NCBI RefSeq assembly: GCF_037975245.1
Contig: NC_092576.1
Coordinates: 15,315,611 to 15,379,610 of the forward strand
Source: Apostichopus japonicus
Lineage: Eukaryota > Echinodermata > Holothuroidea > Aspidochirotida > Stichopodidae
Length of the DNA stretch: 64,000 bases
Reading direction: 5' to 3'
Made by a program: the position numbers and the translations under genes. The notes beneath the pieces are model-generated. The model made no database searches, was not told where the DNA came from, and was given only the letters and a program-made list of their open reading frames with translations. Below, piece by piece: positions 1-11,725 of this stretch; position 1 is the first letter of the stretch; each line of letters starts with the position of its first letter.

Positions 1-737
1 TAGAGAAAAAAATAAAACATGAAGTAGCACTCTTCTCCTCATAAGACCTTCCTAATCCTTAGAGCCACTGAGCATTTACCTACTGTACGAAGATTCGGTT
101 TCATCGAATCAAGAAATTTAGAAATATTTATTAATAATCCTCATTGGAATACCACCTACTGTATCTTTTGTATTCTTAATTTTGCTACCCATTCTCTTTT
201 GCAATGAGCACATTTTTTTTATTGGATTCACTATACTGTAGACAGCTTATTTATAGTTTTATTCTTCTTTTTCTGCCATTTGATTATATACAAGCATGCT
301 AAAAGTAAAAGCTGTAAATTGCCTCCATTTTGGGGACATTCCAGTATTGATTTGAAAGTTTATGAAAGAACTATACTAAAGTTTCCCAAAATCACCAACA
401 TTGTCAAAGAAATTTGGATAAGCCAGTCTTTGGATTTGATCAAATAAATTCCCTTGGTGATTAAACTGCACTTAGTCTGAGAGTTACATGGGAAAAGAGC
501 AGGTTTTAATTGGTGCAACTACTAATGGCTAGAATGTACTGTACTTCAGTGGCTGGCATATTTTATTTGTGGCTATAATGCATATTTTGGCATCAAGAAA
601 ACTGATAAACTTTGGTATGTACACTGTCTCTATGACAACCAAAATGATTTCTGAGTCATGGGTGCATGAGAGCGTGAAAGAATGAATTGATTTTTTTTTT
701 CTGGTAACATCATTAGATCTATTGCTACATATATCAA

Positions 738-895
738 ACTGTCAAACATTTAGCCTAAAGGTTAGACTAAGTTTTAACTTTGGAATTGTCTAACTATCAG
801 ACATCTAGCCTAAAGGTTAAGCTAAAGTTTAAACTTTCGAACTGTCTAACTGTCAAACATTTAACCTAAAGGTTAGGCTAAGTTTTAACTTTCAA
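738..895. repeat. Three-copy ~56-bp tandem repeat
   Basis: Three diverged copies share the core AGCCTAAAGGTTAG followed by TAAGTTTTAACTTT. They start near 741, 796 and 851. There is no coding frame through them. Confidence 0.8.
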
Positions 896-2858
896 TTTTC
901 GCACAAGCTTCATTCCATAGCGACACGTTTTACACCTTGCGACCTTTGACCGTCTACAATCACACATTAACTAGACTCACCAAAATTTTACCAAATGATA
1001 GAAATAAATGTTTTTGTCAAGAATGAATCAAACATTTCCCCCTCCCTCTTCAATAATACTGATCTGTCTAACAAATGACTGATTGCTTTCCCAAGACCCA
1101 CTCCCCCATTATACAAGACACTCTTTACCCTTTGAGGATGCATAAATGAAAAATATTAAAATCTTGCACATATTTTTTTCTGCAAATTCCATTTCATACA
1201 AATCTCTAGCAACACCTGAGACCCTAAATATTGCACAGTCTATTTCACCCGTTTCTGAAGTAAAGGAGAAGCACCATAGAGAGGTTCATAAACCTCACCC
1301 CATCTTAATATCCTCACTACCTCTCAACACATCCCTTCTAGCCCCAATATTTAATAAACCCCTTTCACCCTCACATGTTTCCTCACCCACTCCCCCAGAT
1401 CCTTAAACCCTACCTTAACCATCTAAAAACAATGTCCTTCACCATAAAATTTATTATCAAAAAATATTTTAGATACACACATGATACTCATTCAGGTATC
1501 ATGCTAATGTTTCTATTCTAGTTCATATATTCATATATTCAAATCCCCTACCCATCCGCCACCCCCTCCCTCCCATTACCTATTCTTCCCCTACTCCTAT
1601 ATTCCTTCCTTTCCTACCTGACCCTACCAAGCCCCCCAACCCTCCCCCCCCCTTCTCCCTTCTCACAACCATATTTTGAAAACCAACCTTTCAGACGCAA
1701 TCAATCATTTTAGCAGTTTTACGGTAAACCCTTTAAAATGTTTAATTGTTCAAGTACAGAATAGCCTTCTCTTGCACCCATGTATCTGTTGCCTAAACCC
1801 CCATTATCTACCCTCCCCACACCCCCATGTCAAATTACCATCTACCATTGAAGTAGAATATTAAGAAAAATACTCTCATGGCGCCCAACATGGTGTAAAA
1901 GCACCGAGAAAAGTTGAAAAACGACACACCCGTAAAAATTGACGTAAAAACAAAAGCATGCATACATTGATATGGAAACAGAAATTTTGAGACAAAACCC
2001 TAAACATTGAATCATTTTTATTTTTATTTTTGTTTACAACCAAACTCCAGTATATTTAAAAAAATGTGTTTTTGGTTATATTTTGTCAGTAACCTTTTTA
2101 TTTGATAAACTCAGAAAATAACAAAGATTATATTTTTAGTAAGTATAGTGTGTCTTGTATGTACATCACAGACAGCAGGATTTTTTTGTTATTTTATTTT
2201 TTTACAACTTTTGACCACTAACATATCAAGAAAATTTGGCCTCAACTAATAACAATAATAATAATAAGAGAAGATATAACAATATGATTAAATAGATATA
2301 TGAATTTAATAAATATAATGCCAAGTACCATATACAGTTAAATTGCACTCTCTGAACAAACCATTCATCAAATTCGAAGGAATAATACCGATATTTATAA
2401 AAAATCTCTTTAAAGGGCAATATTGCGTATTATCTGGAATTTTTAGCATTCCATTATCACTTGCATATCAGCAACTTGCAATTGATGAACGGGAGATTAC
2501 TGGGATAGAATTTTTACTCAGTGAACCCTAATTAACAATTAGCCTGTTTCGATGAAAATTTGGCCATTTTGTTCTCCAAAACAATTATGCATGCAAACAA
2601 CACCTCTCTCATTTCATATTTTAAATTCAACCAATCAAATCATCTCCATCACGTGACGTCAGACAATATTAACATATGCTCCTGTTTGGCTCCTATTATG
2701 AGTACATTGATGTACTAAATATACTAGATAGCAGATTAATCGTGCATTTGGCCTTTGGTATAATCCACAGTATGTAGCAAAACTAGGCTAGGCTACAGAA
2801 CGTTAACATGTCGTTAAACTTGACCAATCAGTGTCCAAGACTCTACTGTAAGTATTGT

Positions 2859-2885
2859 CTGTCACATCCGAAACAGATGTGACAT
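2859..2885. repeat. Short perfect inverted repeat
   Basis: TGTCACATC and GATGTGACA form a 9-bp perfect stem around a 7-base loop. It is too short for a typical miRNA precursor. Confidence 0.6.
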
Positions 2886-3181
2886 GTCAACGAGCTTGGG
2901 TTTCTTCCTTTAAAACTGTGATGATTTTAGTCACGATTTCTTTGTTTCAATTTCAAATTTTGTTAAGTCTCGTTTTACACTTTTAAATTTCGAACTGGAA
3001 AGCCGGTATTAAGTGTTGCTAAATAAACAGATTTTCCAACGCAATATTGCCCTTTCAAAGAAGTATTGCACACAACATACACGACAAGGATATTTCAGCA
3101 AGTTAGCAGATTTTGCAAATTGTGCGTTAGAAAAATAATGCCACTTTTTATCATTTATCTCCAACTTTCTTTTTTTTATAT

Positions 3182-3187
3182 TTTATT
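3182..3187 (-). terminator. Possible polyadenylation signal AATAAA
   Basis: The minus strand reads AATAAA here, about 450 bases past the read-through stop codon of the last LIM exon. It is a candidate 3' end if that exon is terminal. The hexamer is common in AT-rich DNA, so support is weak. Confidence 0.2.
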
Positions 3188-3620
3188 CTTTGTCCTCCTA
3201 CTTTTTCTTTTCAAAAGACAAACATGCAAAAACTTTCAAAAAGGATGTAAAACATTCACAATTGCAAATCGAAATCAGAATTGAACGTGCGAAAATTTGA
3301 AGAGAGAGAAAGGAAAGAAGCAAGCCGAGTGTTTCCCTCTTCAACATCAAAATAATTTAAAAGAACGGACACGCACAAAACCGAAACAGAAAGGAATGAA
3401 TAACGCACGAGTAGATTGCACGCTGCCCGATCGAGGAAAAAGATCGTAGAACATGCAGGAAAAAAATTAACAAAAAAAAAAATTCCAAAAGAAATTGGCG
3501 CGGGAGGGGTGGGATACGAAACGACCGAAATCGACCGATAAAGATGGAGTAATAAACTTGGGTGGTAGTCAGAACTTTCTAAGGATGGGGTCGCAAAATA
3601 AAATACTTTAAAAAGAAATA

Positions 3621-3652
3621 CCAATCGATCGATCGATGGATCAATCGATTGG
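3621..3652. repeat. ATCGATCG palindromic cluster
   Basis: The segment begins CCAATCGAT and ends ATCGATTGG, its exact reverse complement, with further ATCGATCGAT between. It overlaps the in-frame TGA (3641-3643) reached if the last LIM exon reads through its donor site. Confidence 0.7.
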
Positions 3653-3690
3653 AATCTTTGTGGAAGTGAGAGAAATGTAGGTCAAACTAC

Positions 3691-3809
3691 CTGACGATCC
3701 GCTTCTGAGATTGTTTGCTGAAAAGTCGTAGTTGCCGTGCAGCTTGAACCTCTGTTTGAAGTGGGGCTTGCAAAACGTCACAGAATTTAGCTGGGCAAAG
3801 GTGCCAAGA
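3691..3809 (-). CDS. LIM domain exon, second half (EPLIN/LIMD2-like)
   Basis: This exon encodes the second half of a LIM domain, a two-zinc protein-interaction module. The acceptor TTTTCTCACAG ends at 3810. The exon enters in phase 2 and completes an Asn codon begun in the exon at 4564-4700. It supplies the last two zinc ligands in F-CKPH, and the LGTF-AQLN-FCKPHF-HGNYDF series matches the second half of the EPLIN/LIMD2 type (there LGTY/LGSY, YCKPHF, GNYDEGF). The tail is Ser/Gly-rich (NNLRSGSS). A donor CAG|GTAGTT at 3690 would leave phase 1. Without splicing, the frame adds 16 residues and stops at TGA 3643-3641, which would resemble the very short tail of LIMD2. I cannot tell which is used. 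Confidence 0.92.
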
Positions 3810-4563
3810 CTGTGAGAAAATGAGAGATATACTGTTATATAATCCTTCAGTTAGAAGTTTGAATTTTGGTAAGACTGGTGCTATAGTGTAACTTACTGTA
3901 TGTGGGTAATGGGATTTTAAGGTCTTAGGGAAAAAAATTAGTTAAAATTTCAACAAAAAAAACATAGATTTGGTTTGAATGTAATCGGGTTCAAATTTAC
4001 AAAATTTATGGATGTAAAGTGAGAGTAGCTACAAATCATGTCACAAAATCTTCTCAAAGTATTCAAAAGAACTTCCACATAAGAGGACAACAGCACTGGA
4101 GGATAAAAGTGCAGCCCTTCCCTCTCACCTCTGACATTCACACTATCTTCTCCTAACCCCACCTACACCAAGCTCTCCCCCCCCCCACCCTCCACCACCA
4201 ACACCTACCTCCCTTTTTGCTTCCAAACTCCGGCTAAGATTATAAAAAAAAATTGAGCTTTAAGAAATATACGTTTTGCTCAACGTTTTGAAAAACTATG
4301 ATCTTGCTGTTCATGTGCAAATATTGCTAAACATCCACCACACTTTATGTAGCAATTTGCACACTTTGTATTGCACTTTGCACGGCACTGCAATGCACTT
4401 TGCATGGCATTGCACTTTGCATTGCACTAATTTGCTATGCAAAATGACCTCTTTTTCTCTAATCTGTTTAAATAAACATTTTCTACCAAAATAAAATGCT
4501 TTGTTCTTTATTCAATATTTTGAGAAATGAAAGAAGAAACAAAAAGGCGTTCAAAATACTTAC

Positions 4564-4700
4564 TTCAAAACTTTCTTGCACTCTGCACATCGGAAGCAAG
4601 TTTTGTGATAGCTTCTACCGTCCGCCGCTATTTTGTCCATCGGGTAAACCCGTTTCTCACAGACGTGGCATTTATTGGAACTATCAGTACTGCTCTGGCC
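4564..4700 (-). CDS. LIM domain exon, first half (EPLIN/LIMD2-like)
   Basis: The exon is bounded by a strong acceptor (TTTTCTCTTCATCATATTCAG) and a perfect donor (AA|GTAAGTATT). It begins in phase 0 with GQSSTDSSN, then KCHVCEKRVYPMDK, then YHKTCFRCAECKKV. With the next exon the ligands read C-X2-C-X17-H-X2-C-X2-C-X2-C-X17-C-X2-H, the exact LIM spacing. The VYPM and CFRC segments are typical of EPLIN (LIMA1) and LIMD2. EPLIN is an actin-bundling protein linked to alpha-catenin at junctions. LIMD2 is a small LIM protein that binds integrin-linked kinase. Family membership is well supported, but which paralogue this is cannot be decided here. Two upstream exons, 15502-15558 and 19096-19343, end in phase 0 and could each splice to it. 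Confidence 0.94.
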
Positions 4701-4869
4701 CTGAATATGATGAAGAGAAAAGGAGAAGGAAGAAAAAAGAAAAGATTGGACAAACTTTTCATGACCGTAATTATAACAATCAAATCCAGAAAAATAGACA
4801 AACTACAATAAAAGGATAAATTTGGGTAGAAAAATACAGGCAGACTCGACAAAGGTTAAAAACACTGTA

Positions 4870-5050
4870 TCTTCCAGGGATGAGCCTGAAAATCACAGAA
4901 TTTTGCAAAAAAAATTACGGTATAGGCTCCAGTTTGCGTATGCTACAGTGTGAAAGGATATTTTTTGTCCCCGGGGTAGAAAAGAAATCACGGATATTCT
5001 GTGAATTCGCAGAAAGACTCATGCCTGATCTTCGCAAGGCTTGCAAAGAT
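4870..5050 (+). repeat. Dispersed repeat, copy 1
   Basis: The segment with GGTATAGGCTCCAGTT and CGTATGCTACAGTGTG recurs at about 22925-23070 in the same orientation. Both copies start near GGGATGAGCC and carry AGAAATCAC motifs. I recognise no terminal inverted repeat and no coding homology. It looks like a decayed transposable element. Confidence 0.6.
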
Positions 5051-5751
5051 GAGAAACAGATTGCTGTAATGAATTTTGGGGTCAAATTATTCGACACGAC
5101 AAAGTCAGACGGTTAATATTAGTTCAAGAGAGATGTTATAGTCTTCCAAACACTGACATTCAACGGTTGCAAAACTGATTCCCATTCAGTATGGTTTTGT
5201 CTGTAACACACAGTTTCAACTCTAGCGGAGGATTAACCTCCTGTACAGTCATGCCAAACTGTGTATGTTTTATCGATCAAATTCAAAAAAAGTAGTAGTC
5301 CACATATGACATACTTTGACTCAGTGTTAATTATACAAGTCAAGACAAGAATGGACCATATAAAGGATACAAGTTTGGTCTCGATACGTCGGTCACGGTC
5401 AAAGATGGTCCAAAAAATGTGAGTGCTGTGTTACGTTTCTTATATGTGAGGTGTATATATAAATAGATTTTCAATTTTCAAGATTTATACACCCCCTCAA
5501 AATATAATAATTTACTAAAATCACTGGAATGCTCCTTAAAGGGTTTACGTGATGGCAATGATGATTACATGGGCCCAAATATCAGTGCAGGCCTAAACTA
5601 TATTAAATTCAAAGGGGCATCCTTATTGCTTTATTTATCAATTCTAATCTAACTCGACCAAAACTTGTTCTATTTAACTTCACATTTACACTAAAACAGA
5701 GCTGTAACCTTTGGACAGCATTTACCACCATTTGTCTGTGACAAATTTATG

Positions 5752-5905
5752 ACCCATTGTTAACTTCATCTGCACCCATTGTTAACTAGATCTGCACCCA
5801 TTGTTAACTTCATCTGCACCCATTGTTAACTAGATCTGCACCCATTGTTAACTTCATCTAACCCATTGTTAACTAAATCTAACCCATTGTTAATTTCATC
5901 TGTGC
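5752..5905. repeat. ACCCATTGTTAACT tandem repeat
   Basis: Seven copies of a 20-23-bp unit share ACCCATTGTTAA. TTCATCTGC and TAGATCTGC endings alternate, so the true period is about 46 bp. The last copies lose the GC step and become shorter. Confidence 0.9.
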
Positions 5906-6974
5906 CATACAACATTTGATGTTGTACAGTAATATTGAGCTATTTGTGTTTTTGAATTGTATGAATTCAGTATTCGCTGAAAACAACTCCTTGCCTGGAC
6001 TGATTACGACTGACTGCCAAGCTCTCCACCGAGACACAAAATTGGACTTTTTGTTTTGAGTTATCCTTTATCCAGGTTTCACACAATCGATAAAAATCAA
6101 TTCATATCTAATATAGCTATCATTCACACACAGCAGTTAGCTAACCTGGTGGATACTTGGAATGAAAACAGGAAATTAATACAAATTACGACCCAGTGGG
6201 AGCCTACGTTTTGGCGCTTCCTGTAAAAGTTTTTTTTTTTTTTTTTTCTTTCTTCTTCTTCCTTTTCAGTTTTAACAATAGTTTGGATTCATAACTCATA
6301 GCGCGTTGAGCATCCCCGATACTTTGTCAAAACTCCCTTCACAGGAAATCGAAAGAAGTAGAGCAATGTTGATACAGGAAATTAGCACACCTAGTATTAG
6401 TTATTTTGATGAGGTTGTACTGTACCGTAGGGGTATCGGGTTAAGAGCGTGGCTTTCACTGTGAGTATTACACACAGTCACAAACTGTAAGATGTATGTA
6501 CAAACAGTAGGTTTCCACCTTTGCCCGAGTTAACAGCCCTTTTCCAGCGGTTACAGTTGATCGCTAAATCATAATATTTTCTCTAGGTCAAAACCGCATC
6601 CTCATATCATGTCGTTTAACAAAGATACAGTACCAAGCTTCTTTTTTTTTTAAATTTTGATATTTTTGTGAATCATTGAATCTGGCAAACATGCAGCAGG
6701 GGTGAATGAATTCATCCCACCAAAACTGAGCTGAAAATGTTTCAAATTACTTTTCTTTATAATATATATACATGTGTGTGTGTATGTATGTATCTATATT
6801 CAGCTCTCTGAATACAGGGGCAAAGTAATTCTACCAAAACAAAAGTTGATTTAAGAAAAGAAAATACACAAATCCTTCATACTGTACCTATATCATAATC
6901 ATATGAATGTAATTAATGTATATATTGCACACTCTCCATTTCAGGCTATTTCCTCCTCAAGGATAAATACACCT

Positions 6975-7255
6975 GAACAATAGAAATTTTTCGAGGACAT
7001 GGTGACTTGGAACTCCTTTGTTTCAAGTCATCGGTGAGAATACACAACATGTGCACACAGGTGTGCTTTACATTCAGACCGAGGACCCCATTGTATTTTC
7101 CATTGTTCAATCCACATAACCTAACCTTAACAACACCCCATAACAATAGAATTCTTTCGAGAAAATGTTGATTCTTTAGAAATCACCTCCGAGGACCTGG
7201 AATTCTTTTGTTCAAGTCCTCAAACAGAATACAAACATGTGCACACACAACGCAC
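6975..7255. repeat. Two-copy ~165-bp tandem duplication
   Basis: AACAATAGAA...TTTCGAG, CGAGGAC(A/C)TGG and ACATGTGCACACA occur in the same order at 6975-7060 and 7142-7250. The copies are old and diverged. Confidence 0.6.
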
Positions 7256-7359
7256 ACACACACACATCTCCATAACATCACAGTCAAAGATGTCCTCCAT
7301 GACTCATCACCTCCAACTGGATCATAACATTCTTTGTAGGCTCTCATTTCCTGGTCAAA

Positions 7360-7580
7360 TTTCTCTGTTTTTCAAAAGGAGTACACAACTAAAGAAGATG
7401 TGGGTTTTCTTTATCTCATACAGTATATATATACTTGTCAATTCTTGTCAATTCACACCTAACAAACAGAAGACAAACATTGGATGGGGGAACAGAGGAA
7501 AGCTGATGTAAGTTTTCCTTGTTTAAAGGAACAACTCAAAGGTGATGAAACATGGACAGACTTGTGTTCGAAGTAAACTG
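7360..7580. repeat. Segment duplicated at 11.5-11.7 kb
   Basis: GGAGTACA, then ACAAACA(T/C)TGGATGGGGGAA, GAGGAAAGCTGA, GAACAACT and GGTGATGAAACATGGA appear in the same order here and at about 11505-11725. It is a diverged direct duplication of roughly 220 bp that flanks the repeat block between them. Confidence 0.6.
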
Positions 7581-7708
7581 ACAAGTTTCAAAGCTGGTGA
7601 TCAATGATGCTATTATATGGAAGAATTCTACCTTGTGATCATTTGATCACAAGTAGCTACAGTACACAGGTTGACAATAAGGCAGTCATAACCACATACA
7701 GTACATGA

Positions 7709-8096
7709 GGGCGTTGTGGTCAAGTGGTTAAGGCAGTGGACTTGTGATCTAAGGATTACAGGTTAGAGCCCTGGCCAGATCATTGCGTTGTGTCCTTGGG
7801 CAAGGCACTTTATCTCCATTGCCTCTCTTCACCCAGGTGTATAAACGGGGACTTACGAGGTGACTTGCAAATATAGTTGCATGCGCCGGTTGGTGGCTGC
7901 ACCCTATGGGAAGTCCCCCCGGGGACACGTGGCTGTGGTGCCCCAGGAGAGATTGTTTGAATTGTGCACACTTTGGTGTGTAGGTGTGGCAAGTTACCAA
8001 TGACCAGGGTTAAGTACAGCGCGGCAAGACTTTATTGTAAGTTGTGCTACTGTATATTAATTATTAAGTGTTAATTATTATTATTATTATTATTAC
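7709..8096 (+). mobile_element. tRNA-derived SINE
   Basis: The head is tRNA-like, with an A-box-like TGGTCAAGTGGTTAAGG at 7717-7733 and a B-box-like GGTTAGAGCCC at 7761-7771, about 30 bases apart. Next comes TGTGTCCTTGGGCAAGGCAC, a motif shared by many metazoan SINE bodies. An unrelated body with CCCCCCGGGGACACG follows, and the element ends in an ATT microsatellite tail (about 8070-8096). That order (Pol III promoter, body, simple-repeat tail) is typical of SINEs. The head is too degenerate to be a functional tRNA gene. Confidence 0.85.
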
Positions 8097-8536
8097 ATGT
8101 GTTTATTTATACCAGTTTGTACAGATATAGGCAGAGCTCTGGGAAAGTGCAAACTTTTTAACCTTCTACATAGTGAAACGGTTTTTACTCGAAACTGCTC
8201 GAAATTAAAACCAGTTTTTAATCTTCTGAAACCTCTTACAGAATTCAAATTCTCCTCTTGCTCTTAAAATAAGCTAGAAGATCTAATAATGGTCACTCAT
8301 CTGCCAAATTATCAAGAATTTTATAGCTACTTTACCTTCTAACCAATTTCATTCACCTGAGATGGGGTTTTTTTTTTTTTCTGTCAGAATTAAAGATCGT
8401 CCATCGTCAATAGATCTGCGAAAATTTCCAGGGAAGGAAACATTTCCAAACAAGTACCTCTGGAAAGTTGTTGCTCAGATATTTACAGTAGCAAGCTAAC
8501 ATGGAGACTTGTGGTACTAGTACAGAGTAGGTGTAC

Positions 8537-9175
8537 AGCATATGAGTACAGCGTATGAGTACAGCGTATGAGTACAAGTTAAATTCCCATTGTGATGAGT
8601 AGGGTACAAAATTTTATAGTACTATGCAGGCTACTGTAATTAGCCTGTAAAGTATTAGCCCTATTTAGAACGCTAAAATGGAGATTTGTTGTATGAGTAC
8701 AGCGTATGAGTACGCTGTATGAGTACAGCATATGAGTACAGAGTACGAAATACAGAGTACGAGTAAAGAGTACGCTGTATGAGTACAGAGCATGAGTACA
8801 CTGTATGAGTATAATGAGTACAGAGCATGAGTACAGAGCATGAGTACAGAGCATGAGTACAGCGTATGCATACAGCGTATGCGTAAAGCGTATGAGTCCA
8901 GCGTATGAGTTCTACAGCGTATGAGTACAGTGTATGAGTACAGCATATGAGTACAGCATATGAGTACAGCATATATGAGTACAGCATATGAGTACACCGT
9001 ATGAGTTCAACGTATGAGTATGTACAGCGTATGAGTACAGCATATTAGTACAGCGTATGAGTACAGCATATTAGTACAGCGTATGAGTACAGCGTATGAG
9101 TACAGCATATCAGTACAGCACATGAGTACAGCGTATGAGTACAGCGATGGATGTGTACAGCGTATGAGTACAAGT
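8537..9175. repeat. ATGAGTACAGCGT minisatellite
   Basis: Several dozen copies of a 12-13-bp unit (consensus TATGAGTACAGCG, with GCATATGAGTACA variants) fill this stretch, apart from a non-repeat gap at about 8575-8690. Long minus-strand frames rich in Tyr-Ser-Tyr and Cys-Thr-His come only from the unit and are not genes. A second array at 41.9-42.5 kb has the same ATGAGTAC core. Confidence 0.95.
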
Positions 9176-9597
9176 AGAACGCTCCATACAGTGATGAATA
9201 GAGTACACGTACTGTGCGGGCTAATTAGCTCTGAGTACACAGTCTTACAAACAAGTACTCTGATATATACTATAGATTTCCAAATATTTAAAGATATAAT
9301 ATAAACATGATGAGAGTAAAGTGAGTTTGAGTACAAGCAACCACAGTAGAATATTCTGTATATACAGTGTACAGTATGCAGAATACTTGGTATTTCCTTG
9401 TTCAAATTGATGATATTAAGTTACACTATTTATGTACATTACTGTACATAATGTTATCACATTTCTTATGATTTCCTGCGGTGTTCGGTATTCCTGACTT
9501 CCAATCTTATCAGATTCTGGGACATTTACTTTGAACAGCGATAAAGACAAAATTGCATCGAGGCGAAGGACAGGAAGGGGTTGACTGTGTTTGTTTT

Positions 9598-11170
9598 TCA
9601 CACTGCCTGGGAGTTTGTTCCAATCTTAATAAGTACTGTAAGGCGATTCATAGGTCGTAAGTAATAACATTTTGTAATAAATACCAAACTTAAATAATTG
9701 CAACCTATGCACAAATCTAAGAGAGTCATAGACCTCTCATATACCCAGTATAGGACTACTATACATTACTATTAATAAGATGGTTAACAAGTCCTAACTG
9801 TAAACTGGTTTTTTTTTTTTTTTTCACACTGCCTGGGATTATGTTCCAATCTTAATACTGTAAAGCGTTTAATAGATTGTAAGTTATAATTGTAATTTAT
9901 ACCAAACCTATTATTGCAACCTAGATGCACAGATCTTAGAGTCATAGGACTCCTCTCATATACTGTATACCCAGTTGTAGGACTACATTACTATTAAATT
10001 AAATGATTAACAAATCGAAACTGTAAATTTGTTTTGTTTTTCACACTACCTGGGATTATGTTCCAATCCTAATACTGTTTGTTAAGCAATTCATAGGTTG
10101 TAAGTTATAATTGTAATATATACCATTTAACCTATTATTGCAACCTATGCACAGATCTTAGAGTCATAGGACTCCTCTCATATATACCCAGTTTTAGGAA
10201 TACATTACTATTACTTTAAATGATTAATAAGTCCTAACTGTAAACTTGTTTTTTTTTCTGTTTTTCCCACTGCCTGGGATTATGTTCCAATCTTAATACT
10301 GTAAAGCGTTTAATAGATTGTAAGTTATAATTGTAATTTATACCAAACCTATTATTGCAACCTAGATGCACAGATCTTAGAGTCATAGGACTCCTCTCAT
10401 ATACTGTATACCCAGTTGTAGGACTACATTACTATTAAATTAAATGATTAACAAATCGAAACTGTAAATTTGTTTTGTTTTTCACACTACCTGGGATTAT
10501 GTTCCAATCCTAATACTGTTTGTTAAGCAATTCATAGGTTGTAAGTTATAATTGTAATATATACCATTTAACCTATTATTGCAACCTATGCACAGATCTT
10601 AGAGTCATAGGACTCCTCTCATATATACCCAGTTTTAGGAATACATTACTATTACTTTAAATGATTAATAAGTCCTAACTGTAAACTTGTTTTTTTTTCT
10701 GTTTTTCCCACTGCCTGGGATTATGTTCCAATCTTAATACTGTAAGGCGATTCATAGGTTGTAAGGAATTATTGTAATTTATACCAAACTTATAATCGCA
10801 ACCTATACACAAATCTAAGGGAGTCATAGGACTCCTCTCATATATATCCAGTTTTAGGACTACATTACTATTAATTAAATGATTAACAAATCGAAACCGT
10901 AAACTTGTTTTCTGTTTTCTGTTTTTCACACTGCCTGGGATTATGTTCCAATCTTAATACTGTAAGGCGATTCATAGGTTGTAATATACCAAACTTATAA
11001 TTGCAACCTATACACAAATCTAAAAGAGTCATAGGACTCCTCTCATATATACCCAGGTTAGGACTACTGTACAATAAATAGTATAAATTAAATCATTAAA
11101 TGAAATAATTTAATGATTGACAAGTCGTAACTGTAAACTTTTTTTTCACACCGCCTGGGATTATGTTCCA
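9598..11170. repeat. ~220-bp satellite-like tandem array with 441-bp higher-order unit
   Basis: Eight monomers begin near CACTGCCTGGGATTATGTTC (about 9603, 9831, 10047, 10272, 10490, 10713, 10932, 11153). The blocks 9831-10271 and 10272-10712 look identical by eye, a two-monomer unit of 441 bp duplicated recently. The outer monomers are diverged. There is no coding frame. Confidence 0.95.
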
Positions 11171-11504
11171 TTCTCAATACTATAAGGCAGTCCATGGGTT
11201 TTTGTACAGTTACTATAAATACTGTAAATAAATGAAATAAATGCTTTAATTACTAATAATATAAACTAGATGCACAAATCAAAACAGAATGTACACCATC
11301 TCTCATATAGCCGGTTTTCTAGGATTACGTAGATACCCAATTCGACGACTACAAATGAGCATCGATTTGCCACATGTATAGGAGATCCATTCCACAAAGA
11401 CATCACCTCTGACTAGAAATTACAGTACACTCTTGTTTATATGCTTTCAATTTCCTGTCTCTTTTTCCTGCTTTTTCCTGCTGCTTTTTCCTGCTTTTTT
11501 TATA

Positions 11505-11725
11505 GGAGTACAGAATAACAGAAGACCTAGATTTTTTTATTATTTCAAAAGAGCAAAGTGATACCTCTCAGGGCTTGAAAGTTCTGACAGCTCTAAAGAG
11601 AAGTCTAAACAGAATTTAGACAAACACTGGATGGGGGAATACATAGAGGAAAGCTGAGAGGTCTCATATTGTTTACAAGAACAACTTCTAAAGGGCGGTG
11701 ATGAAACATGGAAGTAATGTTTTTA
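11505..11725. repeat. Second copy of the 7.4-kb segment
   Basis: It matches 7360-7580 in order and orientation (GGAGTACAGAATAACAGAAG, CTGGATGGGGGAA, GGTGATGAAACATGG), with small insertions. It is probably an old direct duplication. Confidence 0.55.

Larger units (their letters stand above)
1..3640. other. AT-rich non-coding DNA downstream of the last LIM exon
   Basis: I see no supported gene here. Short open frames on both strands are interrupted and low in complexity. The stretch holds a three-copy tandem repeat near 0.8 kb, a cytosine-rich strand around 1.3-1.8 kb and a short hairpin near 2.87 kb. If the LIM gene ends soon after 3691, the upper part is its 3' untranslated region. If it has further C-terminal exons, they are hidden here or lie beyond the left edge. 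Confidence 0.5.

Noticed and set aside
7717-7790. A tRNA gene
   Set aside because: A- and B-box-like elements are present, but the arms do not fold properly and the sequence continues into a SINE body with an ATT tail.
8579-9405. Minus-strand open frames of up to 132 codons rich in YSY and CTH
   Set aside because: They are read-through of the ATGAGTACAGC minisatellite in several frames at once.
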